6,750 bases of DNA from Methylococcaceae bacterium (GTDB lineage Bacteria > Pseudomonadota > Gammaproteobacteria > Methylococcales > Methylomonadaceae). The first letter of the stretch is position 1; each line of letters starts with the position of its first letter. Below are positions 1 through 6,750 of this stretch, one piece after another. The notes under the pieces are model-generated. The model worked only from the letters and a program-made list of their open reading frames with translations, made no database searches and was not told the DNA's origin. The translations under genes were made by a program, and so were the position numbers. Location: NCBI GenBank assembly GCA_009925045.1, contig RFQK01000091.1, positions 1 through 6,750 of the forward strand, written 5' to 3'.

Positions 1-746
1 GCTTCTACCAAAATACGTATCACTAAATCCAGACCCGATTCGCCACCGGTAAAACCCATTTCCGGTTCAGCATGAAATTCAGCCGGCAAGCTCTCCCACT
101 CGGCGATACTGACATACGGCGGATTACTGACAATAATGTCATAAGGCTTAGCCGGCAAAGATTGAAACAGATCTGACTGAAAGAGATACACCTGTTCAGA
201 CAAATCATGTTTATCGACATTGATTTCAGCAACTGCCAAGGCATCAGCTGATAAATCGACCGCATCGACTTCAGCTTCGGGAAAAGCGTAGGCACAGGCG
301 ATTGCAATACAGGCACTACCGGTACATAAATCTAACACCGAATAGACTTCAGATTCATCTATCCAAGGTGCAAAGCGTTCTGCAATCAGTTCGGCAATCG
401 GTGAGCGCGGCACCAGTACCCGTTCATCCACATAAAAAGATAAACCGGCAAACAGCGATTCTCCGGTTAGATAAGCCGAGGGTTTTCTTTCAGTGATGCG
501 TCTTTGCAGAATGTCGATAACTTGTTGACGCTCAGCGCGGGTGATCTGAGTATTGAGATAATGATCGGACAGATCATAGGGCATACTCAGCGTGTGTAAA
601 ACCAAGGCCGCTGCTTCATCTAAAGGTGTAGCAGTACCGTGTCCCAAAAAAACGTCCGATTGCGCAATACGACTGGCACCCCAGCGTATGTAATCGCGTA
701 TCGACGTCAAGCTACCCAGAATATCCTCGCTGTTACTGTCTGTCAT
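1..746 (-). CDS. prmB: PrmB, 50S ribosomal protein L3 glutamine N5-methyltransferase (C-terminus cut by window)
   Basis: SAM-dependent methyltransferase that in E. coli modifies a glutamine of ribosomal protein L3 during 50S assembly in the cytoplasm. The window holds 248 codons of a family normally about 300 to 310 residues long; the last 55 to 60 run off the left edge. Visible in order: an N-terminal helical domain (about 1-95), the family stretch YVDERVLVPRSPIAELI (105-121), the SAM-binding motif LDLCTGSACIAIA (138-150), the acidic motif DAVDLSADALAVAE (161-174), and the catalytic NPPY (208-211), which is typical of N5-glutamine methyltransferases. The VLVPRSPI and CAYAFPEAEVDAVD wording matches PrmB rather than PrmC. 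The SAM loop reads GSA where the family has GSG. The ATG at 746 lies 4 bases after the metZ stop, and an in-frame stop at 762-764 excludes a longer start. No clear Shine-Dalgarno is visible, so translation may be coupled to metZ. Confidence 0.93.
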   Translation of the reverse strand, partial: MTDSNSEDILGSLTSIRDYIRWGASRIAQSDVFLGHGTATPLDEAAALVLHTLSMPYDLSDHYLNTQITRAERQQVIDILQRRITERKPSAYLTGESLFAGLSFYVDERVLVPRSPIAELIAERFAPWIDESEVYSVLDLCTGSACIAIACAYAFPEAEVDAVDLSADALAVAEINVDKHDLSEQVYLFQSDLFQSLPAKPYDIIVSNPPYVSIAEWESLPAEFHAEPEMGFTGGESGLDLVIRILVE

Positions 747-750
747 AGCT

Positions 751-1935
751 TTACAGGCCGTTTAGCAAATCGTTTTTAATATCATCAAGATTTTCTAGAC
801 CTACCGAAATTCTCACCAAATTGTCCTTGATACCCGCCTGCGCTCTTTGCTCAGGCGTCAGACGACCATGCGTAGTCGTAGCCGGGTGGGTAATCGTGGT
901 TTTAACATCCCCAAGATTGGCGGTAATAGACAACATTCGCGTCGAATCAATCAGTTTCCACGCTTGTTCCTGACCGCCGCGCAGTTCAAAACTCACCACG
1001 GCACCAAACTGACATTGCTGACGTTTGGCTAATTCATGCTGAGCATGTGAGGCCAAGCCCGGGTAGTGAACTTTCTCGACATTAGGCTGTTGCTCTAACC
1101 ATTGAGCAAGCGCAAATGCATTGTCACAATGGGCTCTCATCCGCAATGACAATGTTTCTAATCCTGATAAAAACACCCAGGCATTGAATGGACTTAAGGT
1201 GGCCCCGCCGGTGCGCAAATACGGATAAATATCTTTTTCGATGATTTCATTACTGGCAATAACCGCTCCACCCACACAACGCCCCTGCCCGTCTATGTAT
1301 TTGGTGGCAGAATGCACCACAATATCGGCTCCCAGAGTGAGTGGCAGTTGTAAAACGGGGGTACAGAATACATTGTCTACCACCAACAAACTGCCATTGC
1401 GGTGAGCAATTTCAGCCAAAGCGGCGATATCAGCAATTTCGATCAAAGGATTGGACGGCGTTTCGATATATAAAAACCGAGTATTGGGCTTGATGGCGGC
1501 TTCCCAGGCCTCCAGATCCGTCAGATTCACAAAATCAGTGCTTACACCAAACTTGCCAAAGTAATTCTGGAACATCAAGACCGTATTACCGAAAACACTG
1601 CGCGAACACAGAACATGGTCACCCGCTTTCAACAATCCCATGCCCACCGCCATGATGGCAGCCATACCGGAGGCAAAAGCCAGACAACGCTCGCCTCTTT
1701 CCATCAGGGCTAAACGATCTTGAAAAGCAGCCACAGTCGGATTGGTAAAGCGTGAATATATATTACCCGGCTCTTTGCCAGTGAATCTTAACGAGGCCTG
1801 TTCGGCAGAATCGAATACATAACTGGATGTCGTAAAGATAGGCAGGCTATGCTCACTTTCTGGTGTGCGCTTGTGACCCGCACGAATAGCCTGGGTCTCA
1901 ATCTGGTACTCTTTCCATTTCAAATCTTTGCTCAT
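751..1935 (-). CDS. metZ: MetZ, O-succinylhomoserine sulfhydrylase
   Basis: Cytoplasmic PLP enzyme that makes homocysteine directly from O-succinylhomoserine and sulfide, bypassing cystathionine, in methionine synthesis. Starting at ATG 1935 the protein has 394 residues, about the family's usual 390 to 405. Key features: FTTSSYVF near residue 34, YSRFTNPT (60-67), SGMAAI near 89, the aspartate of VVDN (Asp187) that binds the PLP ring nitrogen, and SATKYIDGQGR (209-219), in which Lys212 forms the Schiff base. The DGQGR wording and the C-terminal TNLGDVKTTITHPATTTHGRL region favour MetZ over MetB or MetY. The open frame extends upstream to a TTG at 1947, one base after the purF stop. I prefer the ATG four codons later, leaving a 13-base gap; neither start has a well-spaced ribosome site. 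Full length with no visible lesion. Placement right after purF is as in Pseudomonas. Confidence 0.93.
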   Translation of the reverse strand: MSKDLKWKEYQIETQAIRAGHKRTPESEHSLPIFTTSSYVFDSAEQASLRFTGKEPGNIYSRFTNPTVAAFQDRLALMERGERCLAFASGMAAIMAVGMGLLKAGDHVLCSRSVFGNTVLMFQNYFGKFGVSTDFVNLTDLEAWEAAIKPNTRFLYIETPSNPLIEIADIAALAEIAHRNGSLLVVDNVFCTPVLQLPLTLGADIVVHSATKYIDGQGRCVGGAVIASNEIIEKDIYPYLRTGGATLSPFNAWVFLSGLETLSLRMRAHCDNAFALAQWLEQQPNVEKVHYPGLASHAQHELAKRQQCQFGAVVSFELRGGQEQAWKLIDSTRMLSITANLGDVKTTITHPATTTHGRLTPEQRAQAGIKDNLVRISVGLENLDDIKNDLLNGL

Positions 1936-1948
1936 ACTCTCAGACAAC

Positions 1949-3445
1949 TCACGCTTCTAATAAGTTATTGTCACGACGGGATTCTTTAGCAGAATCATTT
2001 CGGAGTGACTCAATACGCGCCAGATAAGCCTCATCAATATCACCGGTAATATATTCACGGGTAAAACATGAAGTATCAAATCGATGGATATTTTGATTAC
2101 CTTGACCAACAGCTTCGATTAAATCGTCAATGTCCTGATAAATTAACTTGTCAGCACCAATCGCTTCACGGACTTCGTCTTCGCTACGACCATGAGCAAT
2201 CAACTCATGAGCTGCTGGCATATCAATCCCATATACATTGGGATAGCGTACTGGGGGCGCAGCGGAAGCAATATAGACTTTACGCGCACCCGCATCTCGG
2301 GCCATTTGTATGATTTGTTCAGACGTCGTGCCACGCACAACTGAGTCGTCGACAAGCAACACATTTTTGTCTTTGAACTCCAGAGAAATTGCGTTCAACT
2401 TTTGCTTAACCGATTTCTTGCGCATCTTCTGACCCGGCATAATGAAGGTCCGACCGATATAACGGTTTTTCATAAAACCTTCACGGAACTTCACGCCAAG
2501 TTCATGTGCCATTTGTGCCGCTGCAGTCCGACTGGTATCGGGTATGGGAATAACAACATCGATATCGTGATCAGGCCATTCACGCATAATTTTGTCGGCC
2601 AGTTTTTTGCCCATACGCATTCTGGCTTTATAAACAGAAATATTGTCGATGATGGAATCTGGACGCGCAAAATAAACATATTCAAAAATACAGGGGCAAT
2701 GCAGAGTTTTTTCAGCACATTGCTTAGTGTGTAATTTGCCAGACGCTTCAATAAAAACGGCTTCACCCGGTTCTAAATCACGGGTTAATTGAAAATCTAA
2801 AACATCCAGCGCCACACTTTCAGAGGCAATCATGTAGTCCGTTGTTCCATCTTCAGTTTTGCGTTCGCCGAAGACAATAGGTCGAATCCCATTAGGATCT
2901 CGAAAACCTAAAATACCAAAACCCGCAATCATGACCACCACGGCATAAGCACCACGACAGCGTTTATGTACCACACTGACGGCACGAAATACATCGTCGA
3001 CAGTCAGGGTCAAACGCCCAGTTTGTTGTAACTCATGGGCAAACACGTTTAATAAGACTTCAGAGTCGGAATCGGTATTGATATGACGCTGATCATCTTC
3101 GAAGACCTGAATTTTCAATTCTTCAGTATTGGTCAGATTACCGTTGTGAGCTAAGGTTAAACCAAAGGGTGAATTGACATAAAAAGGCTGGGCTTCTTCA
3201 GAACTGGTACAACCAGCGGTTGGATAACGCACATGTGCGATACCCATAGTTCCGATCAAATTCAACATTTGGCTATTAGAGAAAACATCCCGAGCCAAGC
3301 CATTGTCTTTACGAAGATGGAGACGAGACCCCTCACAGGTAACGATACCCGCAGCATCCTGCCCACGATGTTGTAACACCGTCAGCGCATCATACAGATC
3401 CTGATTCACATTCTGATTGGAGACAATGGCCGCAATACCACACAT
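1949..3445 (-). CDS. purF: PurF, amidophosphoribosyltransferase
   Basis: Catalyses the first committed step of purine synthesis: glutamine plus PRPP gives 5-phosphoribosylamine, in the cytoplasm. The 498 residues align end to end with the E. coli type (505). MCGIAAI at the start places Cys2 as the N-terminal nucleophile after Met removal, with no propeptide of the Bacillus type. In the glutaminase domain (2 to about 240), QHRGQDAAG (25-33), HVRYPTAG (71-78; Arg73), HNGNLTN (100-106) and Asp127 of TDSDSE form the glutamine site. In the phosphoribosyltransferase domain, [13 protein letters not shown] (252-264), [10 protein letters not shown] (326-335) and the PRPP loop [14 protein letters not shown] (362-375) are intact. 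The ATG at 3445 follows cvpA by 16 bases, with a weak GAG ribosome site 8 bases upstream. No lesion seen. Purine-repressor control is known in E. coli, but I see no operator in the short spacer. Confidence 0.97.
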   Translation of the reverse strand: MCGIAAIVSNQNVNQDLYDALTVLQHRGQDAAGIVTCEGSRLHLRKDNGLARDVFSNSQMLNLIGTMGIAHVRYPTAGCTSSEEAQPFYVNSPFGLTLAHNGNLTNTEELKIQVFEDDQRHINTDSDSEVLLNVFAHELQQTGRLTLTVDDVFRAVSVVHKRCRGAYAVVVMIAGFGILGFRDPNGIRPIVFGERKTEDGTTDYMIASESVALDVLDFQLTRDLEPGEAVFIEASGKLHTKQCAEKTLHCPCIFEYVYFARPDSIIDNISVYKARMRMGKKLADKIMREWPDHDIDVVIPIPDTSRTAAAQMAHELGVKFREGFMKNRYIGRTFIMPGQKMRKKSVKQKLNAISLEFKDKNVLLVDDSVVRGTTSEQIIQMARDAGARKVYIASAAPPVRYPNVYGIDMPAAHELIAHGRSEDEVREAIGADKLIYQDIDDLIEAVGQGNQNIHRFDTSCFTREYITGDIDEAYLARIESLRNDSAKESRRDNNLLEA

Positions 3446-3461
3446 AGTTTTAACTCAACGG

Positions 3462-3887
3462 TTAATGAAAATTAACATAAGCCGCCAGTTCTGACGGAAT
3501 TTGAGCTTTAGCCCAAACGGCTAAAGTCTGAAAAGGTGGAATCAATTGGGATTGTTTCCACCATGGATCTTCAGGCAAAGGGGTCAGACCCGCCAGCAAA
3601 ATCAATATCACAATGATCGCTGCACCACGAATTAAGCCAAACAATAAACCGATTAAACGATCACTGCCACTTAAACCCGTCCGGTTGACTAATTCACCCA
3701 GTAAAAAATTGATGATGGATGCCAGCACCAAAGTTGCAAAAAATAAGATTATAAATGCCGCCGCCATCCGTGCCGAGGGAATCGTAATCGAATTTTGCAG
3801 TAAAACCGCCAAATCAGCGTTGTATTTAAGACCAACAAAGATAGCCAAACCCCAACTGACTAAGGCAAAAGCAAGGATGTTACTCAT
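3462..3887 (-). CDS. cvpA: CvpA family inner-membrane protein lacking its usual first membrane helix
   Basis: CvpA is a small inner-membrane protein encoded before purF, required for colicin V production in E. coli and linked to envelope stress tolerance; its molecular role is unsettled. From ATG 3887 it has 141 residues, against 162 in E. coli. The signature is strong: ALVSWGLAIFVGLKYN (8-23), NFLLGELVNRTGLSGSDR (60-77), LIGLLFGLIRG (78-88), then LTPLPEDPWWKQSQLIPPF (101-119). Three hydrophobic segments are visible (about 3-20, 40-62, 79-101). The conserved first helix, about 24 residues ending in RGF in homologues, is absent; Met1 aligns near E. coli residue 25. A start at 3911 would add only MSIPLSQR, which is not family-like and comes from dedD sequence read in another frame. 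The chosen start overlaps the dedD stop by 8 bases and has no good ribosome site. Possibly a 5'-truncated gene. Confidence 0.85.
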   Translation of the reverse strand: MSNILAFALVSWGLAIFVGLKYNADLAVLLQNSITIPSARMAAAFIILFFATLVLASIINFLLGELVNRTGLSGSDRLIGLLFGLIRGAAIIVILILLAGLTPLPEDPWWKQSQLIPPFQTLAVWAKAQIPSELAAYVNFH

Positions 3888-4758
3888 CCGCTGCGACAAA
3901 GGTATTGACATTGATCTGCAACAAACGATTCTTAACTTCCTGAGCCTTCGCCTTATCCTGAATAGGACCGATTCTTACTTTATAAATAGGCCCTTTTTCG
4001 CCCTGCGCATCTTTCACAGTGGCCGCAAAACCTTGATGTTTCAGACTTTCCTGCAAGGCAGTCGCATTAGCACGTTGTGTAAAACTGCCCGCATTTAAAT
4101 ACCAGCGTGTCGCACCTTCAGGTGTGGCATTCGCTTGCTTAGGCGCAGCAATATTGCCGGTTGGCGCCGGCACAGCACTGAGCGGCTTCACAACCGGTTT
4201 GACAACAGGCGGTGTTACGGCGTTTGCCGGGGTATTTTGAATATTGGCCACTGTCGCAGCAGGTGCAGGTGCAGGTGCAGGAGCTGCAATCGCAGGTAGG
4301 GTTTTAACCGGTTTTCCAGTTGGCTTAAGCGGCAATTCATCTTCGGCAATAATACCTTGCTGGGCCATATCAGCATCCGCTTCGAAGGTTTGACCTGGAC
4401 CCGGCTTGGCAGCAGCAGTTGTTTTAGGCGCAGGACTTGCCGAAGCAGCCGGAACGGGTGCCGGGCTTTTACTGCCAGCAACACCAGGTTCTTCTTCACC
4501 TTCACTCAGTCCAGCAGATTGGTGGCTTGTTGCACTGGGTTTTTCAACAGGAATGACAGTCGCAATATCTTCAGCTTTTTCGGGTAAAGGCATTATTTCA
4601 ATGTCTTGAGCCTTGGCAGGAACTTCAGGAATTGTGAGCTGGTTAATGCTTTTACCGGTCTGCTCGACATCGTCATCAAACAGCATAGGAACAAATATCG
4701 CTAACAAGGCAGTAATCACAAATGCCCCGACCAATCGCTGACTTAAATCCTGATCCAT
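3880..4758 (-). CDS. dedD: DedD-like SPOR-domain protein, single-pass inner membrane
   Basis: Bitopic inner-membrane protein of the DedD type. In E. coli, DedD helps cell division, its periplasmic SPOR domain binding denuded peptidoglycan glycan at the septum. From ATG 4758 the protein has 292 residues: a short cytoplasmic end MDQDLSQR, a membrane helix (about 9-27), an acidic patch FDDDVEQ, a long Pro/Ala/Lys-rich periplasmic linker (about 45-210) with an APAPAPAPA run (159-167), and a C-terminal SPOR domain (about 218-290) seen in RWYLNAGSFTQRANA, IYKVRIGPIQDKAKAQ and NTFVAADE. The frame allows an ATG at 4764, but a GAGAGG ribosome site fits the 4758 ATG with 6-base spacing and would touch the earlier one, and homologues begin MD-x-x-L. 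Longer than E. coli DedD (about 220), mainly through the linker. It sits 11 bases after folC and overlaps cvpA by 8 bases. Confidence 0.88.
   Translation of the reverse strand: MDQDLSQRLVGAFVITALLAIFVPMLFDDDVEQTGKSINQLTIPEVPAKAQDIEIMPLPEKAEDIATVIPVEKPSATSHQSAGLSEGEEEPGVAGSKSPAPVPAASASPAPKTTAAAKPGPGQTFEADADMAQQGIIAEDELPLKPTGKPVKTLPAIAAPAPAPAPAATVANIQNTPANAVTPPVVKPVVKPLSAVPAPTGNIAAPKQANATPEGATRWYLNAGSFTQRANATALQESLKHQGFAATVKDAQGEKGPIYKVRIGPIQDKAKAQEVKNRLLQINVNTFVAADE
4259..4282 (-). repeat. Hexamer tandem repeat within the dedD linker
   Basis: On the plus strand gcaggt occurs three times exactly (4259-4276), followed by a fourth copy with one change (gcagga, 4277-4282). Read on the coding strand it gives the alternating Ala-Pro run of the periplasmic linker. 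The unit is a multiple of three, so slippage would change linker length without breaking the frame. Low complexity is ordinary in such linkers. Confidence 0.8.
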
Positions 4759-4764
4759 CTCCAT

Positions 4765-4771
4765 CCTCTCT
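4765..4771 (-). promoter_or_regulatory. Ribosome binding site of the dedD-like gene, overlapping the folC stop
   Basis: The coding strand reads AGAGAGG here, the clearest Shine-Dalgarno match in the window. It lies 6 bases before the ATG at 4758 and directly abuts the alternative ATG at 4764, so it decides the start in favour of 4758. Its first two bases are the last two of the folC TAG stop (4770-4772), which suggests coupled translation. Confidence 0.75.
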
Positions 4772-5849
4772 AAGCAAATTTAGCTAAATATTCAGACACC
4801 AGAAAAAACGAACCAAAAACCAAAATGAGTTCGCCTGGTTTAGCACGACTTTTAACATCCTCTACTGTTGCAACCACAGAATCATAACCACCATGGACTG
4901 CGTGGATATTTTGTTCTGCAAAATATGTCCTTAATAAAGATTCAGTGGCGGCTCTTGGGTTATTCAAAGGCGCACAATACCAATCACTGATTCTGTCTGA
5001 CATCAAATGAATTGCCGTAGCGATATCTTTATCTTTCATCATGGCAAATATGGCATGAATCTTTACATCTGGCAGGCGTTCCTGCAGATAATCCAACAAG
5101 GTTTGGATAGCTTGCGGATTATGCCCCACATCCAATAACACAGGAATTTCGCCGGGGAAAAACTGAAAACGCCCTTGTAATTTTGCCTGAGCAATACCCT
5201 GACGAATTGACTCAACGCTCACTGACAAAATCGATTGCATACACTCAACGCACATTATAACCGCAGATGCGTTTCGATATTGATGTTCTCCCGCAAATGC
5301 AGGGCTGGGTAAATCCGTATACTGCGTTGCATTTTTAGAAAACCAGGTCCAGTTTTCTTGGTTTTTCTGATAAGAAAATTCGATAGAAGATCGATACAGT
5401 ATGGAATTTATCGCAACTGCTGATTGACTTAAGCTATCAGGTGCCATTGGGTCAGCAATGATGGCGGGCTTAACATGGCGAAATATCCCGGCCTTTTCTC
5501 TGGCAATCTTATCTAAGCTATCACCCAACCATTCGGTATGGTCTATTCCTATCGTGGTGACAATGGCGGCATCAGCATCAATGATTTGAATGCGTTCGTT
5601 GTAGTGCAGTATATGGGGTGACGTATAGGCACCCACCCGATAGCCTTGAGCAAGATAAATGGCATTCAAATAGGCAATCGTAGAGCCTTTGCCATTTGTA
5701 CCGGCGACGGTAATGGTCGGCAATGTTGGCGCAGACGGTTTGAGTTGCTGGTAAACCGATTTGATTCGGTCCAGCCCCAAATCTATGGGGCGGGGATGAA
5801 GCTGTTCTTGCCATGCCAACCAATCGGCCAGCAAATGAAAGCGCGCCAT
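4770..5849 (-). CDS. folC: FolC, dihydrofolate/folylpolyglutamate synthase with an internal in-frame deletion of about 63 residues
   Basis: FolC adds glutamate to dihydropteroate and to folates using ATP, in the cytoplasm. Only 359 residues are encoded, against about 420 in the family. Present: the N-terminal IDLGLDRI (22-29), the P-loop VAGTNGKGST (48-57), TSPHILHYNERI (76-87), then immediately DADAAIVTTIGIDHTEWLG (91-109), the carbamylated-lysine site REKAGIF (117-123; Lys119), the second domain with GRFQFF (226-231) and LLDVGHNP (238-245), MMKDKDIA (270-277), and LVFGSF (343-348). Between Ile89 and Asp91 the family carries about 63 more residues, including the FEYGTL and LEVGLGGRLDATN segments; the latter holds Glu146 of E. 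coli, a Mg-ATP ligand. Spacing from His104 to Lys119 equals E. coli His173 to Lys188, so the missing block is sharply bounded. If real, the product is probably inactive. The ATG at 5849 lies 7 bases after accD; a GGTGA ribosome site sits 11 bases upstream. Confidence 0.9.
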   Translation of the reverse strand: MARFHLLADWLAWQEQLHPRPIDLGLDRIKSVYQQLKPSAPTLPTITVAGTNGKGSTIAYLNAIYLAQGYRVGAYTSPHILHYNERIQIIDADAAIVTTIGIDHTEWLGDSLDKIAREKAGIFRHVKPAIIADPMAPDSLSQSAVAINSILYRSSIEFSYQKNQENWTWFSKNATQYTDLPSPAFAGEHQYRNASAVIMCVECMQSILSVSVESIRQGIAQAKLQGRFQFFPGEIPVLLDVGHNPQAIQTLLDYLQERLPDVKIHAIFAMMKDKDIATAIHLMSDRISDWYCAPLNNPRAATESLLRTYFAEQNIHAVHGGYDSVVATVEDVKSRAKPGELILVFGSFFLVSEYLAKFA

Positions 5850-5856
5850 CGACTAG

Positions 5857-6750
5857 TTATTCACCGTCTTCGGAAATATGAACTTCATGGTGTTCTTCAA
5901 TTTCAACATAATCCAAATCATTGGCATAGGCACGAATGGGATACAGCATAGTTAAGACACTGGAAAGTTTTTCGCGCATTTCGCGTCTGTCGATAATCAT
6001 ATCAATCGCGCCGTGTTCTTGTAAAAACTCGCTGCGCTGAAAACCTTCGGGCAGTTTTTCACGAACAGTTTGCTCAATCACACGCGGACCGGCGAAACCA
6101 ATCAAAGCGTTGGGCTCAGCCACATTAAGATCACCCAACATCGCTAAACTGGCAGAAACACCGCCCATCGTAGGATCGGTCATACAGGAAATATAAGGAA
6201 TCCCTTCAGCAGCAAGACGCGTTAGTGCGGCGCTGGTTTTGCTCATTTGAAACAGAGAATACAAAGATTCTTGCATCCGCGCACCGCCACTGGCCGTAAA
6301 GACGATAAACGGGGAATGTGTGCGTAAACTCTCATTCACACCCCGCACAAAGCGCTCACCGACCACAGAACCCATCGAGCCACCCATATAGCTAAACTCG
6401 AACGCAGCAGCAACAACGCTTCGACCAAACAGATTGCCTTTCATGACAACCAAGGCATCTGATTCGTTACTTTGTTTTTGTGCCTGGGTGATACGGTCTT
6501 TGTAACGCTTGCTGTCTTTGAACTTAAGCGGGTCACTGGGTTTAAGATGGCCACCGATCTCTAAACGGTCTTCAGGATCTAAAAACAAATCAAGACGATC
6601 ACGTGCTGATATACGCAGATGGTGTTCACATTTTGGACAAACGTTACTGTTTTTAACTAACTCAGCATTAAACAAGATAGCATCACAGCTTGGACATTTA
6701 TTCCAAAGACCATGCGGGACCGAATTTTTCTTTTCAGTACTTTCAGTTCT
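5857..6750 (-). CDS. accD: AccD, acetyl-CoA carboxylase carboxyltransferase beta subunit (N-terminus cut by window)
   Basis: Beta subunit of the AccA2D2 carboxyltransferase, which moves CO2 from carboxybiotin on BCCP to acetyl-CoA to make malonyl-CoA, the first step of fatty acid synthesis. The window holds 297 codons plus the stop; about a dozen N-terminal residues lie beyond the right edge. Counting from the first codon, the zinc ribbon has Cys19, Cys22, Cys38 and Cys41 (CPSC and CPKC, 15 residues between the pairs). The crotonase-fold body carries ALVVMKG (99-105), [10 protein letters not shown] (122-131), SGGARMQE (154-161), [10 protein letters not shown] (192-201) and [11 protein letters not shown] (218-228). 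The C-terminal tail is acidic and His-rich. A TTG at 6675 could be taken for a start, but it lies inside the zinc ribbon and would lose the first Cys pair. In E. coli the AccD zinc domain also binds accA and accD mRNA; whether this one does is unknown. First gene of the visible run. Confidence 0.97.
   Translation of the reverse strand, partial: RTESTEKKNSVPHGLWNKCPSCDAILFNAELVKNSNVCPKCEHHLRISARDRLDLFLDPEDRLEIGGHLKPSDPLKFKDSKRYKDRITQAQKQSNESDALVVMKGNLFGRSVVAAAFEFSYMGGSMGSVVGERFVRGVNESLRTHSPFIVFTASGGARMQESLYSLFQMSKTSAALTRLAAEGIPYISCMTDPTMGGVSASLAMLGDLNVAEPNALIGFAGPRVIEQTVREKLPEGFQRSEFLQEHGAIDMIIDRREMREKLSSVLTMLYPIRAYANDLDYVEIEEHHEVHISEDGE

Noticed and set aside
1945..1947. TTG start for metZ one base after the purF stop
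   Set aside because: Possible, but an ATG four codons later is the stronger start codon, and the extra residues (MSES) carry no family conservation.
2402..2734. Plus-strand open frame of 110 codons inside purF
   Set aside because: Antisense to the PRPP-binding half of purF, which is strongly conserved; its composition is explained by the opposite strand.
3446..3461. Search for a purine-repressor operator before purF
   Set aside because: The spacer is only 16 bases and shows no palindrome like the E. coli PurR site; control, if any, would act at the distant operon promoter.
3461..3476. Perfect 6-bp inverted repeat GTTAAT/ATTAAC with a 4-base loop at the end of cvpA, a possible terminator or attenuator
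   Set aside because: The stem is almost all A-T, there is no U-tract in the transcription direction, and purF starts 16 bases after the cvpA stop. Likely chance.
3613..4098. Long open frame on the plus strand (161 codons) across the cvpA-dedD boundary
   Set aside because: It lies antisense to two recognisable genes, its translation resembles no family I know, and it has no convincing ribosome site. I also considered it as a source of the missing CvpA helix, but it is on the wrong strand.
5353..5378. Inverted repeat ttttctt/aagaaaa with a 12-base loop inside folC
   Set aside because: Weak A-T stem within the conserved reading frame, with no neighbouring signal; low-complexity coincidence.
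5646..5951. Plus-strand open frame of 101 codons across the folC-accD junction
   Set aside because: Antisense shadow of two conserved gene ends with no family resemblance.
6673..6675. TTG as the accD start
   Set aside because: The frame stays open to the window edge and encodes the first CPSC pair of the zinc ribbon, so the true start lies outside the window.

Overview
The window is a compact, single-strand block of housekeeping genes. All seven genes lie on the minus strand and read from right to left in the order accD, folC, dedD-like SPOR gene, cvpA, purF, metZ, prmB. Both end genes are cut by the window: accD lacks its first few codons and prmB lacks its C-terminal end. Spacers are 16 bases or less, or the genes overlap. 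No stretch over 300 bases lacks a gene, and I see no tRNA, rRNA, mobile element, CRISPR array or convincing terminator.

The order accD-folC-dedD-cvpA-purF is a known gammaproteobacterial cluster. A MetZ-type O-succinylhomoserine sulfhydrylase directly after purF matches the Pseudomonas-like version rather than the enteric one. Codon use and a moderate G+C content (judged by eye) do not suggest Pseudomonas itself. A gammaproteobacterium of moderate G+C, possibly a methanotroph of the Methylococcales, fits, but that placement is inference only. Nothing suggests recent transfer.

The encoded functions are the carboxyltransferase beta subunit of acetyl-CoA carboxylase (fatty acid synthesis), folylpolyglutamate/dihydrofolate synthase (folate), an inner-membrane SPOR protein (cell division or envelope), the membrane protein CvpA, the first committed enzyme of purine synthesis, a direct sulfhydrylation enzyme of methionine synthesis, and a glutamine methyltransferase for ribosomal protein L3. 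Folate one-carbon units feed both purine and methionine synthesis, so folC, purF and metZ make metabolic sense together. The promoter for the transcript is probably upstream of accD, outside the window.

I found no undescribed system here. What does deserve a second look is damage inside otherwise well-conserved genes. FolC lacks about 63 consecutive residues, including the conserved LEVGLGGRLDATN segment with a Mg-ATP ligand, while the frame stays open on both sides. CvpA lacks its first roughly 24 residues (the first membrane helix), apparently because the end of dedD runs straight into the body of cvpA. PrmB has Ala in place of the third Gly of its SAM-binding loop. Either the organism carries real lesions or the sequence is a defective assembly or an altered copy; reads across these points would decide.
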